Assembly (NCBI GenBank): GCA_027575765.1
Contig: JANBPT010000354.1
Span: 1 to 42,002, forward strand
DNA: 42,002 nt
From: Tieghemiomyces parasiticus
Lineage: Eukaryota; Kickxellomycota; Dimargaritomycetes; Dimargaritales; Dimargaritaceae
Direction: 5' to 3'
This document shows positions 1 to 11,011 of the stretch, piece after piece (positions within the stretch are counted from its first letter, which is position 1; the number at the start of each line of letters is the position of its first letter). Under the pieces are notes generated by a model. The model was not told the origin of the DNA. It saw nothing but the letters and a program-made list of their open reading frames with translations, and made no database searches. A program made the translations under genes and the position numbers.

Positions 1-739
1 ACGATGGATTCCGGGGTGATGGCCGAGGCAAATTTGAGCATGTCCTTGCTCACGGTGGTGCCGTCCATGGAAACCACACCCTGGATGCTGGAGGACTGCT
101 GGCGCAGCATGAAGAAGCACAGGCGGGCGCCCGTGGGGCGGGACCCCTGGACCCGGGCGCGCAGTAGCACCGTTTCGCCCATGCGGGTGCCGTTGAGGTC
201 GGCGATGTTTACGCGCCGGTCCCCGCTACGTTCCTGGGACTGGTTTAGTGGCTTGACGCCGTAGTTTCCCACCGAGACGTCGACGTAGTTGGCCTCGCGT
301 TCAGCCTTTGCGGCCGCCTCCTTAGCCAAACGCTCCTTCTGGCGAAGTTCCTTAGCGAGTGCCTTCTCGCGCTCCTTTTCGAGCTTCTTGAGAGCCTTCT
401 TGGACAGGGGCTGGCCATCCTCGCTGGTTCAGGGATGTAGGCGAGCGGTTTGGAAGTAAGGAAAGCAGGCAAGTTGGCCCGGTTAGGCACGCAAAAATGA
501 GAGGGGAGGGGCGGACGAACGACGGTATCCAGCAGAGCGCCAGCTCAGCCGGCAATCACCCGCGCACCCTGCGTCGGATCGGGCAGCCGTTTTTCATGCG
601 GTATGGACAGAATGGAGCGTTTCAATCTGTAATATATTCAACCGGGAACTACTTACCCAAGGACAATGGCCTCGACACCCTCGGACAGTTTAGCCGTGGG
701 ATCCGCAGGGACACTGGTAGTCGGGTTGTTGTCAGCCAT
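1..739 (-). CDS. DPS1: Aspartyl-tRNA synthetase, cytosolic (5' part)
   Basis: Charges tRNA-Asp with aspartate in the cytosol (class II synthetase). Exon 1 is 739-657 and exon 2 runs from 423 off the window edge; the 656-424 intron has a GTAAGT donor and a CAG acceptor and the join is in frame (Gly completed across it). The 168 visible residues hold a short acidic/Pro N-terminus, a Lys/Glu-rich helix (about residues 31-66) typical of the RNA-binding extension of lower-eukaryote AspRS, then the start of the OB-fold anticodon-binding domain (VLLRARVQGSRPTG, CFFMLRQQ). The catalytic domain lies outside. I chose ATG 739 for its good context (CACCATGG), but an upstream spliced ATG is possible (see 740-958). 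The family is identified from N-terminal similarity only. Confidence 0.9.
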
Positions 740-958
740 GGTGAGGTGTTCAGATGTACAGAGAGAGGGAACCAGAAGGCGAGTGATAGGTGGTAACTAA
801 AAGATTATCGATCAGGAAGGTACTGCGATGCAAGCTTGACAAGGATTCCGATGAGTTCGAGGACGTACACCCACACCTGGAGCCCGGGTCAGTTGTATTC
901 AAGGCCCACTTGCTAGCTCCTCCGCACCGTATGCCGCTGTGACGGTGTTACTTACCAT
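740..958 (-). other. Candidate spliced leader giving AspRS an N-terminal extension
   Basis: On the minus strand an ATG at 958-956 is followed at once by a GTAAGT donor (intron 955-797). The acceptor TTTTAG ends at 797. Joining them gives ATG followed by 19 open codons (796-740) that run in frame into the synthetase ATG at 739. The added residues are hydrophobic with one Arg and no acid in the first 16, so a weak mitochondrial presequence is conceivable. Some fungal synthetases make both compartment forms from one gene. It could equally be a 5' UTR intron with chance openness. Confidence 0.4.
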
Positions 959-1240
959 CAGCTTCAAATCAATCACGCCTAATTGCCGTGGGGGGGGCGG
1001 TTGGTGAGTCAATCTGACCTGTCTTATTACGAGTCACGTGCTAGAACGGGCCCCATTAATCCCTCGTGCTGTCCAACGCCCGTCCGCCCCACACACCTGA
1101 TGATGAAGGGGACGCACCAATGACCAAGCAGAGTGTGCTTTTCCATACGAATTAGGTCTTAATATTTAATGGTCGACCATATGCATAGATCAGAATATTC
1201 AGATCAACTAAAATCATCCCAAGCAAAAAGAAAGACCATC
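740..1240. other. Intergenic, AspRS upstream / PPR downstream
   Basis: Between the AspRS start and the PPR stop. It holds the candidate leader intron described separately, an eight-G run at about 990-997 and a CACGTG palindrome near 1034. I see no other gene here. Confidence 0.5.
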
Positions 1241-2527
1241 CTAGAGCTCTGGCAGCTCCTCCGTATTCTGGGGATTCCCCCGATCCTGTACCGACGACTC
1301 CCACGACTCGTCGGTCCGGCGGGGCGCTGGGCGGGGCGCCGAGCTGGACGTCGGCGGACTGAGACCTTGACGTCCGGCACGCCCGTAGAGTAACTTGCCC
1401 TTGACGCGGGAGGGGTCCCAGGGACTGTACCCACGGCTGTCGCGTGGGGGCGGGGTGAGCGGGAGGCCGTTGCGGACCAGTTCCTGACGCAGCGTGAGCG
1501 ACATCTTAGGGCGACCAGCGTTGTGGTACGCCTCGCTAAGTTCGGTGAAGGCCTGGTACACATCAAACCGACGCTGAACGATCTGGTCAAAGATCTGGTG
1601 GGCCGCATCCAGCCTACCGTCCTTGGCGTACATAGTCACCATAGAAGTTAGGATGCGGCCGTTCGCAGTGAGCCCCCACTGGGGCAACCGCTTCTGGTAC
1701 AGAGCCTCAGCCTGTTCGATATGTCCCAGTTGGCCGCAGGCTAAAATGAGCTGGTTGACGCTAGCGGTTGAGGGGCGATAGCCCCGCGGGATTACTTCAT
1801 TCTCAATGACGCCGATGGCTGTATCCACATCGCCCAGCAGGCCGTAGGCATAGACGATACGGTCAAAGTCGTCAGCCTCCATCTGGATCAGGTACGGTGG
1901 AGGCCGGCCCAAGAAAACGGTGGCCCACTCCAGAGGAGTGATAGCCTCGACTTGCCGCTCGCCTTCCTTGAACGCGTCCAACCAGTCGGCGCATAGCGTC
2001 CGTACAATGGTGCGGTCATCCATGCTGATTTGGACCAGCGGGGTCGATACCAGGTGGGCCTTCTTATCGTTGTAGTCCACGTACGTCTTGTACATCTTCT
2101 TGCTGGAGAAGATAAATCGGTCGAGCATAAAGTGGTAGTCGTTGCTCTTCAGGTAGCACTGGCCGTTGCGCTCGCGGACCTTGCTGTAGAACTGCCACAG
2201 GCGCTGGTTGCGTTCGGTACGCTTCTTGGTGAAATGGAACTTCTTGATGTGGCGGGCGGCCGCTCGGTTCGGGATCTTGTTCTGCGGGTAAGGCTGCGTA
2301 ACCAGGTAGCAGTCGCCTACCACGACCCGGCCCTGGTTGTCGATTCGCACGTCCTCTGGCGGGAGGGGCCGTGGGCCCATACCACTCATTTTCCACCGCA
2401 CCACGGTCAGGAGGTGCAGGGCTGGGTCGGTGGCCAAGCACGGCCGGGCCAGGGCCAGAAGGGGCCGGGTGGTGGGAATGAAGCCCGGCCGTTGGAGTAG
2501 GTTGCGGCCGATGGTGCCGAGCAGCAT
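1241..2527 (-). CDS. Pentatricopeptide-repeat protein, probably mitochondrial
   Basis: 428-residue protein in one exon. The reading frame stays open to 2557 but without an ATG-led context there; I take ATG 2527 because it begins MLLGTIGRNLLQRP, an Arg-rich, acid-free N-terminus that looks like a mitochondrial presequence. The N-terminal half is basic (for example RHIKKFHFTKKRTERN) and could bind RNA. The middle (about residues 215-345) has PPR-like helical pairs, such as YAYGLLGDVDTAIGVIENEV, ACGQLGHIEQAEALYQKRL and YAKDGRLDAAHQIFDQIV, spaced about 35 residues. The C-terminal 60 residues are Pro/Arg/Ser-rich and probably disordered. PPR proteins act in organelle RNA maturation or translation; the target here cannot be told, and a mitoribosome-associated role is only a guess. 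Confidence 0.8.
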   Translation of the reverse strand: MLLGTIGRNLLQRPGFIPTTRPLLALARPCLATDPALHLLTVVRWKMSGMGPRPLPPEDVRIDNQGRVVVGDCYLVTQPYPQNKIPNRAAARHIKKFHFTKKRTERNQRLWQFYSKVRERNGQCYLKSNDYHFMLDRFIFSSKKMYKTYVDYNDKKAHLVSTPLVQISMDDRTIVRTLCADWLDAFKEGERQVEAITPLEWATVFLGRPPPYLIQMEADDFDRIVYAYGLLGDVDTAIGVIENEVIPRGYRPSTASVNQLILACGQLGHIEQAEALYQKRLPQWGLTANGRILTSMVTMYAKDGRLDAAHQIFDQIVQRRFDVYQAFTELSEAYHNAGRPKMSLTLRQELVRNGLPLTPPPRDSRGYSPWDPSRVKGKLLYGRAGRQGLSPPTSSSAPRPAPRRTDESWESSVQDRGNPQNTEELPEL

Positions 2528-3072
2528 GATTCGACAAACCCGTGGTTGTGTGACCAACGAAAGGGGGGAGGAAGAGCGGAATTAAAGGAAATATGCTCAG
2601 TTGACGCGAATGAAAGTCCGGAGGCACGATATCAAAGGCTTGTTCAGAGGATGTGAAGGTTGGAATGCGGCAATGGCCAAGTTACCGACCGCAGCCCGAG
2701 GCCACACCTGGCCTCTGGCACGCTCAACAGACAGGTATCCCGGGGAAAAAAAATAATGATGCATGTTGTGTAAATTGGCCCACTTCTCGCACCCAACTGG
2801 CCATTTATCCTACTCCAACCCTACCTCTCGTCCACTGGGTTTTGTCATCAACCCCATTCATCGCGGTAGCTGCTCCCTCCAATATAATGAATGGCTTTTA
2901 CAAGGCCGACTGACGCTCCAAAGTTGTCTGTTTATTCGTCGAGTACAGTTATGATGCCACGGCATGGTGTTAGAAGGCCCGGATACCGCTCGAGATATGC
3001 GAAACAGGATAGCCCCAGGCCCTCCCGTTGTCACCATTTTTTTTAGTTCAACCGTGTACCCCATTTTTATGA
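2528..3072. other. Intergenic, nothing recognised
   Basis: About 545 bases between the PPR start and the chorismate synthase stop. It should hold the PPR promoter and the chorismate synthase 3' end. Only short unsupported frames are present. Confidence 0.5.
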
Positions 3073-4501
3073 TCACTGGCCGTACATAAGAGGGTTCTTC
3101 TCCGGGTTGGCGGGCAGTAGGCTGCCGGCCAATGCACGCGAATTCTGGATAAGCACAGCGTCCATCACGACGAGTGCAGCCATCGCCTCGACGATGGGGA
3201 TGGCGCGGGGCACGACGCAGGGGTCGTGACGACCCCGGGCAGACAAGGTCCCACCCTCGCCGTCATATTTGGATGTGGCCTGGGCCTGGCTAATAGTGGC
3301 CGGGGGTTTGAACGCCACGCGGAAGTAGACATTCTCACCGTTGCTGATGCCGCCCTGGATACCCCCGGAGTAATTGGTGCTGGTGCCTAGGGAGGTGGTC
3401 CCGTCGGGACGAGTGCGCATCACGAAGGGGTCGTTGTGGATACTGCCGTTCATGGCAGTTCCGGGGAACCCGCTCCCAATTTCAAACCCCTTGGTGGCTG
3501 GAATGGACAGCATGGCGTGGGCCAGCTTGGCCTCCAGCTTGTCAAAGCAGGGTTCGCCGAGGCCTATGGGTACGCGGCGGATCACACAGGTGACGGTTCC
3601 GCCGATGGAATCCGAAGCGTCCTTGGCGCGGATGATCTCGTCACGCATGGCCTCTGATACGTTAGCGTCAGGGCAGCGCACGGTGTCAGCGTCAACCTGC
3701 TCACGGCTGACCTGGTTGAGCCAGTCCAGGAACCCCGGGTCAGGATTACCCGTCCGCATCTGCTCGATGAAGGGCATCTCGACACGGCCCACCGAGCTGA
3801 CGAAGGCCACAATCTCCACGCCATACGCCACCCGCAAATACTTCTCGGCGATGGCCCCCGCGGCTACTCGACCGATGGTTTCACGGGCCGATGACCGACC
3901 GCCACCGCTGCTGGCCTTGACGCCGTACTTGCGCAGGTAGGTCCAGTCGGCGTGGCTCGGGCGCGGGTAGAAGTCCGTCTCGGTGTAGTCCTTGGGGCGG
4001 TGGTCTTGGTTAGGAACGAACATACCGATGGGTGTACCCAGGGTGATACCAAACTCCGTGCCGGACTGGATTACGACTTGGTCTTTCTCGTCGCGCTATA
4101 AAAAAAGTGGATTATAGTGAGGTAGGGGGGGGGAGTTAGCGCAACACCAAGGTCGGATGGCATGGGTTTCGTATAAATATAGTTGTCTGAGTCGTACAAA
4201 GGACCGAAACGACCCCAAAATAGGAAAACCAAGACCATACGCCATACCCCTTAAGGTCCTCCCTGCCGTTCTTCCCACTTGGTATTCATTTCTAACTCTA
4301 CAGCAGACGCTACCAGGCTAATGCGCCACTTACCGGAGTGGTCAGGTTGCTCTGGCCCGGGCGACGGCGGGTGAGTTGGGGTTGAATGTCAGTCTCGGCC
4401 AACTGCATGCCGGGCGGGCATCCTTCAACAATGCAGCCCACTGCCTTGCAGTGAGATTCACCGAAGGTGGTGACACGGAAGATTTGGCCAAAGGAACTCA
4501 T
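3073..4501 (-). CDS. ARO2: Chorismate synthase
   Basis: Converts 5-enolpyruvylshikimate 3-phosphate to chorismate, the last shikimate step, using reduced FMN; fungal enzymes also reduce their own flavin. Exon 1 is 4501-4334 (56 codons), exon 2 is 4095-3073, giving 396 residues (the yeast enzyme is about 376). The intron 4333-4096 is GTAAGT...TATAG, phase 0, and falls inside the conserved Arg-rich signature: [12 protein letters not shown] joins [16 protein letters not shown]. Other hallmarks are [12 protein letters not shown] near the N-terminus, [24 protein letters not shown] and [18 protein letters not shown]. Nothing looks broken. A T-rich acceptor-like site (TTTTATAG, ending at 4523) lies just before the ATG, so a 5' UTR intron is possible. 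Confidence 0.96.
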
Positions 4502-5100
4502 GGTGTGAATGGTGTTGCTAGCTATAAAACAAAAATAAAAACAGGTCGTGGTCTAGACAACGGAGCAGTGCAATAGAAGGGTAATAAATCAAAGGGAAAG
4601 TTGATAAACGGGGCTAGCTGTTGGCTGAGGGTCGTATGAAGAAGGAGGGAAGGAGGGGTTAAAGTAGACGAAATAAGCGAGACTCGATACCACCGGTGGA
4701 CCGCGCGGCTTGGTGGGTACATTTGAACAAGTGAGTCAGGATCGGAGCTTACTGGTCGAGCCAACGAGCGTTGCTGCGATAGGTCGTAAGGGGTAAGCAA
4801 TCCAAAAACGGTGTGGTGGCGGATAAAGTACACTGCGCCACACAATAGGTTGGAGCGCCTAGATTAAGCATGGGCTGCAGGGGCCACATCTTCGGCGAGT
4901 GGACATGCCAGTCGTGAACTGGAGAGTCGGTGGTAGATAATCGATGTGAAGAAGACGAATCATGGGCAACCGCCATACAAGTGGTGACTATATTTATGGA
5001 TTTACCCCTTGCATTACACGTAGCATGCTGCTAAAGACGTTTCACCCCGCCATCCGCATCCCTTCGCAAAACACCCTCACGTAGCAGGTGACACGGTGGC
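4502..5100. other. Intergenic, possible 5' UTR intron of chorismate synthase
   Basis: On the minus strand there is a GTAAGC donor-like site starting at about 4751 and a T-rich TATAG acceptor ending at 4523, some 20 bases before the chorismate synthase ATG. Splicing them would remove about 229 bases of leader. No coding gene is supported. Confidence 0.35.
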
Positions 5101-8100
5101 CTAGAAGGCCTCCTGGGAGTCGTCAGGATCGAAGTTCAAGAAGGCTAGATCCTCTTCGTCGTTGAGCTCTAGTGGAGCGCGGTCTTCGCCCGCCTCGAAC
5201 TGACTCTGGGACGATGCGATCAGCTGGTCTAGGGCGGCCAATTCGTCGTCCATGGCCTCGGCAGCTGCTTTGCCAGCACTGCGGTCCACCGCCACATCCA
5301 CCGGAGGCTCAGTTAATTGGAATCGAGGTGCGGGTTCAGGCTCGGGGGCCAAAGCGGATGCCGGGCGCCTGGGAAGTCGCGCCAGAATGGCCCGCAAGCG
5401 CGCTCCAGCCTCGGTTGGCGGCGATGGGGGCCGCTCATCATCCGCGGGATCCGGCCTGGATAAGCCCACAGTCGGCGGGTCACCGGCGGGCCGGACCGCC
5501 GCCTGACTGCTACTGAAGGAGGACGACTGGCTCTGGGACCAGACCTCCTCAGAGGTAATGCTCAGGGTTACCACGTCGGTGTCTACGGCCGGCCCGGTCC
5601 AGTTGGCCATCAGGGTCGGCAGCTGGGTGCCATCCAGCATCCATCGGTCCGCGGGACTGTCATCTGATTCATTTGAGATCGCCTTGTAGTGTTTGGTAAT
5701 TACCAACCTCCACAACGGGTCGGTCAGCAGCAGGGTCTTACTCCCGACGATCACCATGTGTTCTTTTGCGCGCGAGAGGGCCACGTTGACGCGGTGTGGG
5801 CTCTGAATGAACCCGATCTTATCGGTACGCACGCAGGAGAGGATGATCACGTTCTTTTCCGACCCCTGGAAGGCGTCCACAGTACTGATCTGGATTCGGG
5901 ACCGCTGCTCCTGCACGATGGGCAGTTGGTCCACAGCCACCACCAGTCGGTCAGCTTGTTCCTTGTCTGGTGGGTAATTACAATAGCGCGGGACGAGCCG
6001 TGATGGATAATTAGGATTAGTCGAGGCCCGGGCCAGCGTCCGGGCAGAAGGGTTAGCGGGCGCCCATTGAGACTTACATAGCGCAATGACCCCGATGGTT
6101 GCGTCCGCCGCCAGGCTGGTTATCATCCGGTGGACTAAGCGAATGATGATTCCGATCTCCTGAGTATTGTAGAACGATTTGGTGAAAGCCCTTTGGCATT
6201 CCTGTGTTTACACGACGGGCAGCATGCCCAGGTGGGACGGTCGAAGGGGCAGCGGTTAGGGAAATGCTCCAGGTCAGGCTACCCACTTGCTCTCCTTCAT
6301 GGACCGGCAGGGCTGGGCACGAACACTTACTTTCCCCGCCACGTCAATAAAGCAAAGGGCTGGAAACTGAGGCAGGAGGGCTGGTCGGTCGGCGGCGCCC
6401 ACACCGTGGCGCAGAGCTCCGTCGTAGAACAGGTCGCTGCACACATCAGCGATGGCCGGGTGACATCGATACTGGGTGCGCAGGAAGGTGGGTCGGTACC
6501 CGATCTGGCCTAACCGGTCGAATAGAGTGCGGTCGAATCCATTGGTGATTCCCTTGGCCGGTTTACTTGCGAGGGTCGGTGGCAGCTAAGGAAGGCGAAG
6601 GGCAAGCCATGGTGTATAGTTAAGGGGATAAGGTTAGCCATGCTTTGGGTGAAGACCAAGGCACATCAAGTGTTCAATGATAGTGGTGGCTGCGCCATGT
6701 TCAGCCCACGTAGGTCAACCTTCTAGCGCTACAGACTTCAAAACCCTCACCTGATTGGGATCGCCCACCATGACGAGGTGACGGCAGCGAAAACGGGCAA
6801 CAGGTATGAGGCCCAGGGGTTCGGGAATCTGGCTGACCTCATCCAGGATGGTAATGGGTATCTCGTAGTCTGCCAAAATGTCCTGCGTCGCGGCGAGGCA
6901 GGTGGTGCCTGTCAATGTGGAAAGCGTCGGAGGATGGTCAGCCCTAGTGAGCGAGTGAAGCCAGCGTGACATTACGGGGTATTCTATCACTATATTCACC
7001 CCACACGCGCCGCATAACCTCTCTTGCCCTTCCAGCTATTCACCTACTTACCAATTACGAAGGCCTGGGCCACCCGGTTACGCTGCTCCTTGCTTCTGAA
7101 GTTGTCAATGGTCTCCCGGAGCCACGCCTCCTCTTCCTCGTCCAGCATCGGATCTTTTAGCATAGCCTCCAGCTCCTTGACATCCTCACTGGCATCGCCA
7201 GTGGAAGCACGCACTGTGAAGGGTAGCACCCGACGGGCGATGCGCTTTAGGCTGCCGACGCGAATAAAAGAGCGATAACCGAGATTGGCTAGAGACTGTG
7301 GTAAAAAGAGAACGAAAAAGGCGGTAGAGCACAGTGGGTAGCGGCTTAAGGATAGGGCGTGGCGTTTCTCAGTGTTGGTGCTCCTGATGGGTGGTGATGG
7401 TGGGGGTCCGGGAGCGTACGTTTCGGGTCCCATCAACTTACCATGAGAACCCGGTCTACTGCCACGTTGGTCATGGATGTAATGAGTATACGCCAGTGTG
7501 CCGCGTCATGTTCGGGCTCCAGGGCCAAGAGATCGGCGCGAAGCTGCTCAACCACAAGGACGAGTACGGCGATCAGGTAGCTCTTACCCGTACCAAACGG
7601 CCCGTGGACCAGCGTCACTGACCGCGTGGGGCCCTCCGACGCACCGCCACGGCTAAAAAGAAGCCGATACACGAACCGCACGATGACCGCCTGTTGGTCA
7701 GGATTGAGCAGGTGATTGGCTAAGGAGCGGGCCAGCCAGTCAGCTAGGCCGTCCGGTTCCCGCGGGTCAGCCGGTCGGGCCAGCGCCAGATCCAGGTGAT
7801 CTCGGGTGGCCACGGCGCTTTCCATTCCTGCTAACGACCGCTCGTCGGCCTCGCTCGTCGTGGGTCGCAAGAGGAGGGGTAGGACGGGTACCGTGGCCAA
7901 GTCCGACTCCAGGGTTTCTACGCGACGGTTATGGTAAGGTATAGTGGCCAAAGGGGGTCATTAGTCCTTCGATCCGACCTCCAACCTGGTGGTAACCACT
8001 CAAAAGTGCGCGTGTGGAGTGCCAGACCACATCTACTCGGCCTCTGGCGGCAAACTTACCCATCATGGTCCATTCGGTTCCCGCATTGAACGCGCGAATG

Positions 8101-10299
8101 GCGAATAGGTCCTCGTCAGTGCGGCTCCGGTTAAACCACTCGCCCGCCACGCGGCGGTCACGGTCCGATACCAGCTGTACCTCTACGGCCTTATTGGACG
8201 ACGGCCCGTAGAACGTGCTGTGGCCGAGCACAGTGGAGGCCGTCCGGTTGAAGTCGGGGTCCTCGGAGATGATCCACAGGTCGTGCTTGGAATACTTGGA
8301 GTGGTGTTCCTTGCTAGGCAGAAGCAAGTCCAGGGCGTCGACGCGGCTGCGGTCAAAGTAAGGCCGGCGCACGGTAACCCCCGTGTAGTAACCAATCCCA
8401 CACCGCCGCAAGTGCTTTTCCAGTTGACCATGCTTCGCGAGCGTACCGGTGTAGCGGGACAACGCCGACTGCAGGTGCACTTTGAACTCATTGAGTAGCA
8501 CCTGTAGGTGTTCCATCAGCAAACCGCGAAATCCGACCTGGTAATCCTGCAGTAAGGTGAAACTGGGTTTCAACTCCAGGCCACGCAGGGACTTCAGGTT
8601 GTGGGCTGGCCCCTTCGCTTCTCGGAAGGCGAGCTCGGTCGGGGAGGCAGTCGGGGCTTTAAACCTGGGTAGGGTATCGTGGTGGAGGCATTGACACAGC
8701 GTTAATTCATCATCTCTTGTTAGCTCGGGGTATCGAGAAGGCACTGGTTAATCAACTCACGTTGGATGGCGGGTGGCTCTGAAAGTGGACGTTCCGAGTG
8801 ACCGAGGGAGTAAAAAAGGCTGGCGAGTCTTTGCCCCAGGGTACGGTGTGAGTCTCATTCACTCATCGCCCTGGTCTACACTTGTGAACTTACTCGCGCC
8901 CGGTTTTCTTAACCATTGCCGGAGCGGGTCCGGGCACCCCTGCTTGGGGACCGGACGCAACGCGATCCGTGGGGCCTGCACTCAATACCGTCACACTCTC
9001 GTCACCCGTCGTAGTGCTCGCCTCCTGTCCAGTGCCTGAGACAGTGACCATCGAGACCTTACGGAACTTGGCCGTACGCCGAATCTAGAAAGTGCATGGT
9101 AAAAAAAAAGGATGACTGGTCATGGTTACCTGGGGGTTAGAGGGGTGATGTGGCCTAATTCCGCTACCATACCACCATCATCTACATTGTAGGTGGGCAC
9201 ACCCTAGGGTCCTACTTACGGTGGTGGTAGCGAGCCCGTGCTTGCCATTGGACGGGGTACAAGTCGCCGTCGCACTTGGTGTGGGGCTCTCTATGATAAC
9301 TATGTAGCGACCAAAATCGAACTCCTCGTCTAACAGATCCCGAATCTCGCCGGGATATCTCTTCTTGGCCAGCGGTGTCTTATCGTCGTCGTAGAGTTGA
9401 AGGGATTTGGTAGCCGGGCAGTATTTCACGGTCCCGTCCTGCCATGCCTTCACTTTTTTGGTCTTCTGGTTGGTATAGAGGGCCCTGTACATTATGACCT
9501 TCCCGGCACCAGTGGCCGTCCTCTCGGTAGCCACATTAGGACCGTCTGGCGGTCCTGTGGTCGAGGAAAGTTTGGCAGGGCTTGTCTGTTGCGTGGTATG
9601 AGGTTTTGGGCCACCAAGTTAAATCATCACGATCAGTTCCGTCAAGGGCAAACAGCATATCGCAATCGACCCACGTTAGCCTCGGCTGTACCGTGGGTCG
9701 ATAATAACGGATGTTGTGGAACAGATCAGGAGGGTCATGGCTGGGTACACTTACCTCTGCGGGTGCTACTGCGTCGCCAACTGACACAGGATCTGCCGCC
9801 GGGGCCTTTGACTTTACGGAGGGCGGTGTGAAGTGCATAGGCCCGTTCGACCTGCTTCCGCCCTTGGGCTTAGCATATATACCTGCTTTGCGTATTTGGG
9901 TAACGGCCTGTGCGGTACAGCAGGTTGGTCCTGGTAGGCAGGTTAGGTGGCTTCGGAGAGCAAGCGACGAGTGCCCGTGACTAACCACCCAAGCGACTTA
10001 TTTGATGCGTTGCAAGATCCGCGGCTTACCTTTGGGGGCTTGTCCACAGCTCCGGCGCTCGCTGCCTCAGAGGCGGGCGCGGACACTACCTGGAGAAGGT
10101 AGGCACCAATGTCCAACTCGTCGTCGACTGTCAGAGCCGCCTGGGCCTTCTTAAGGCGGAACACCCCCACAGTTTTCTCATCTTCGTCCCGAAGGGTTAT
10201 ACTGGCTGACTGCGGGGCATGGTCAGCGAAGCCGTCGACCCAGGACTTAACCTTTTTGGTTTTCTGCTTGGTATATAGCACCACATAGCGCTGCGACAT
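5101..10299 (-). CDS. ZGRF1-type SF1 helicase with two DUF2439 domains
   Basis: Reconstructed from 12 exons, all phases compatible: 10299-10030, 9907-9755, 9585-9220, 9084-8894, 8778-8761, 8664-8060, 7917-7442, 7295-7052, 6908-6751, 6585-6331, 6201-6078, 5966-5101; 1241 residues. DUF2439 copy 1 is at residues 4-73 (YVVLYTKQKTKKVKSW) and copy 2 at 172-241 (YRALYTNQKTKKVKAW). A Ser/Pro/Thr linker follows, then the UPF1-like helicase: Walker A GPFGTGKS at 640-647, TNVAVDRVLM, DE box ILDEVSQ at 797-798, RTQYRCHP, IQISTVDAFQGSEK and VNVALSRAKEH. The last roughly 200 residues are low-complexity and acidic at the end. By family (human ZGRF1; yeast Mte1 with Mph1) it should act on branched DNA in recombination and crosslink repair in the nucleus. 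No GRF zinc finger was found, and DUF2439 is doubled. Exon 5 (18 nt) is optional in frame. A GTGAGT site near 10809 and TCTCAG before the ATG may mark a 5' UTR intron. Confidence 0.88.
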
Positions 10300-11011
10300 G
10301 GTACGCTGAGACCCGAATGAATGGGACCTGTTTCTAGCGTCCCGGTGGCACTTCAAATGGCCGCAGTAAGATGCGGGGACTGCGGTACGGTGCGATTCGC
10401 GAATGTCACACAGTGAAAATCGCCAGGAAAGCAATCTCGCCGACCAGAATATACCTCCGAGGAGCAATGAGTATGGATAGGTAAAGAGGAGCGCACTATG
10501 TGTCTAGAAATGGGTGTTTATGGTGCTAGTATCAATACTACTACGTCTATTCGGTGTTTCAGCTGGAAGCAACGGGCTGCCGCAGCAGCTCCTCCAAAGA
10601 AACAGATTCAGTTTTCAACTGGCTTGCTATATGTGATGTGGGTGAACACCCACTTCACACCTTAGAGCTGCCTTGTTGGTGAAGCTGCCTACCATTGAGG
10701 AAGGCAGGGTCCTCCCTCTATTGAGCAAAAGACTGCAAGCCTGCAGTGGCATGACTGGTTGTCTTTTCACAGTCTGACTACAGCTAAGCTAGCATCACTT
10801 ATCTACTCACGTCTATTCCCAGGGTGCCGAAATTCCTTGCAAACAATCTTTTGGGCATGCTTTATATTATCAGCCCTAGCGCGCTCTGGGTGGGGCCTCC
10901 GGTGTAGTCAGGTCACCCAGGAGGCAGTGGTGTATGGGAATCGATCATTGGCATACAAATAAATGAATCCGACCCTAAACAGAGGGGGTATAGGGCAGTG
11001 AGAGTAGAAAC
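10300..11011. other. Intergenic, nothing recognised
   Basis: About 710 bases between the helicase start and the stop of the first phosphatase. Only a GTGAGT donor-like site on the minus strand near 10809 stands out. Confidence 0.5.

Noticed and set aside
4168..4182. TATA-box-like TATAAATATA
   Set aside because: It is inside the chorismate synthase intron, with no start site for a gene nearby.
4522..4976. Two overlapping minus-strand frames upstream of chorismate synthase
   Set aside because: Low-complexity Ser/Leu/Pro-rich with no motif; better explained as leader with a UTR intron.
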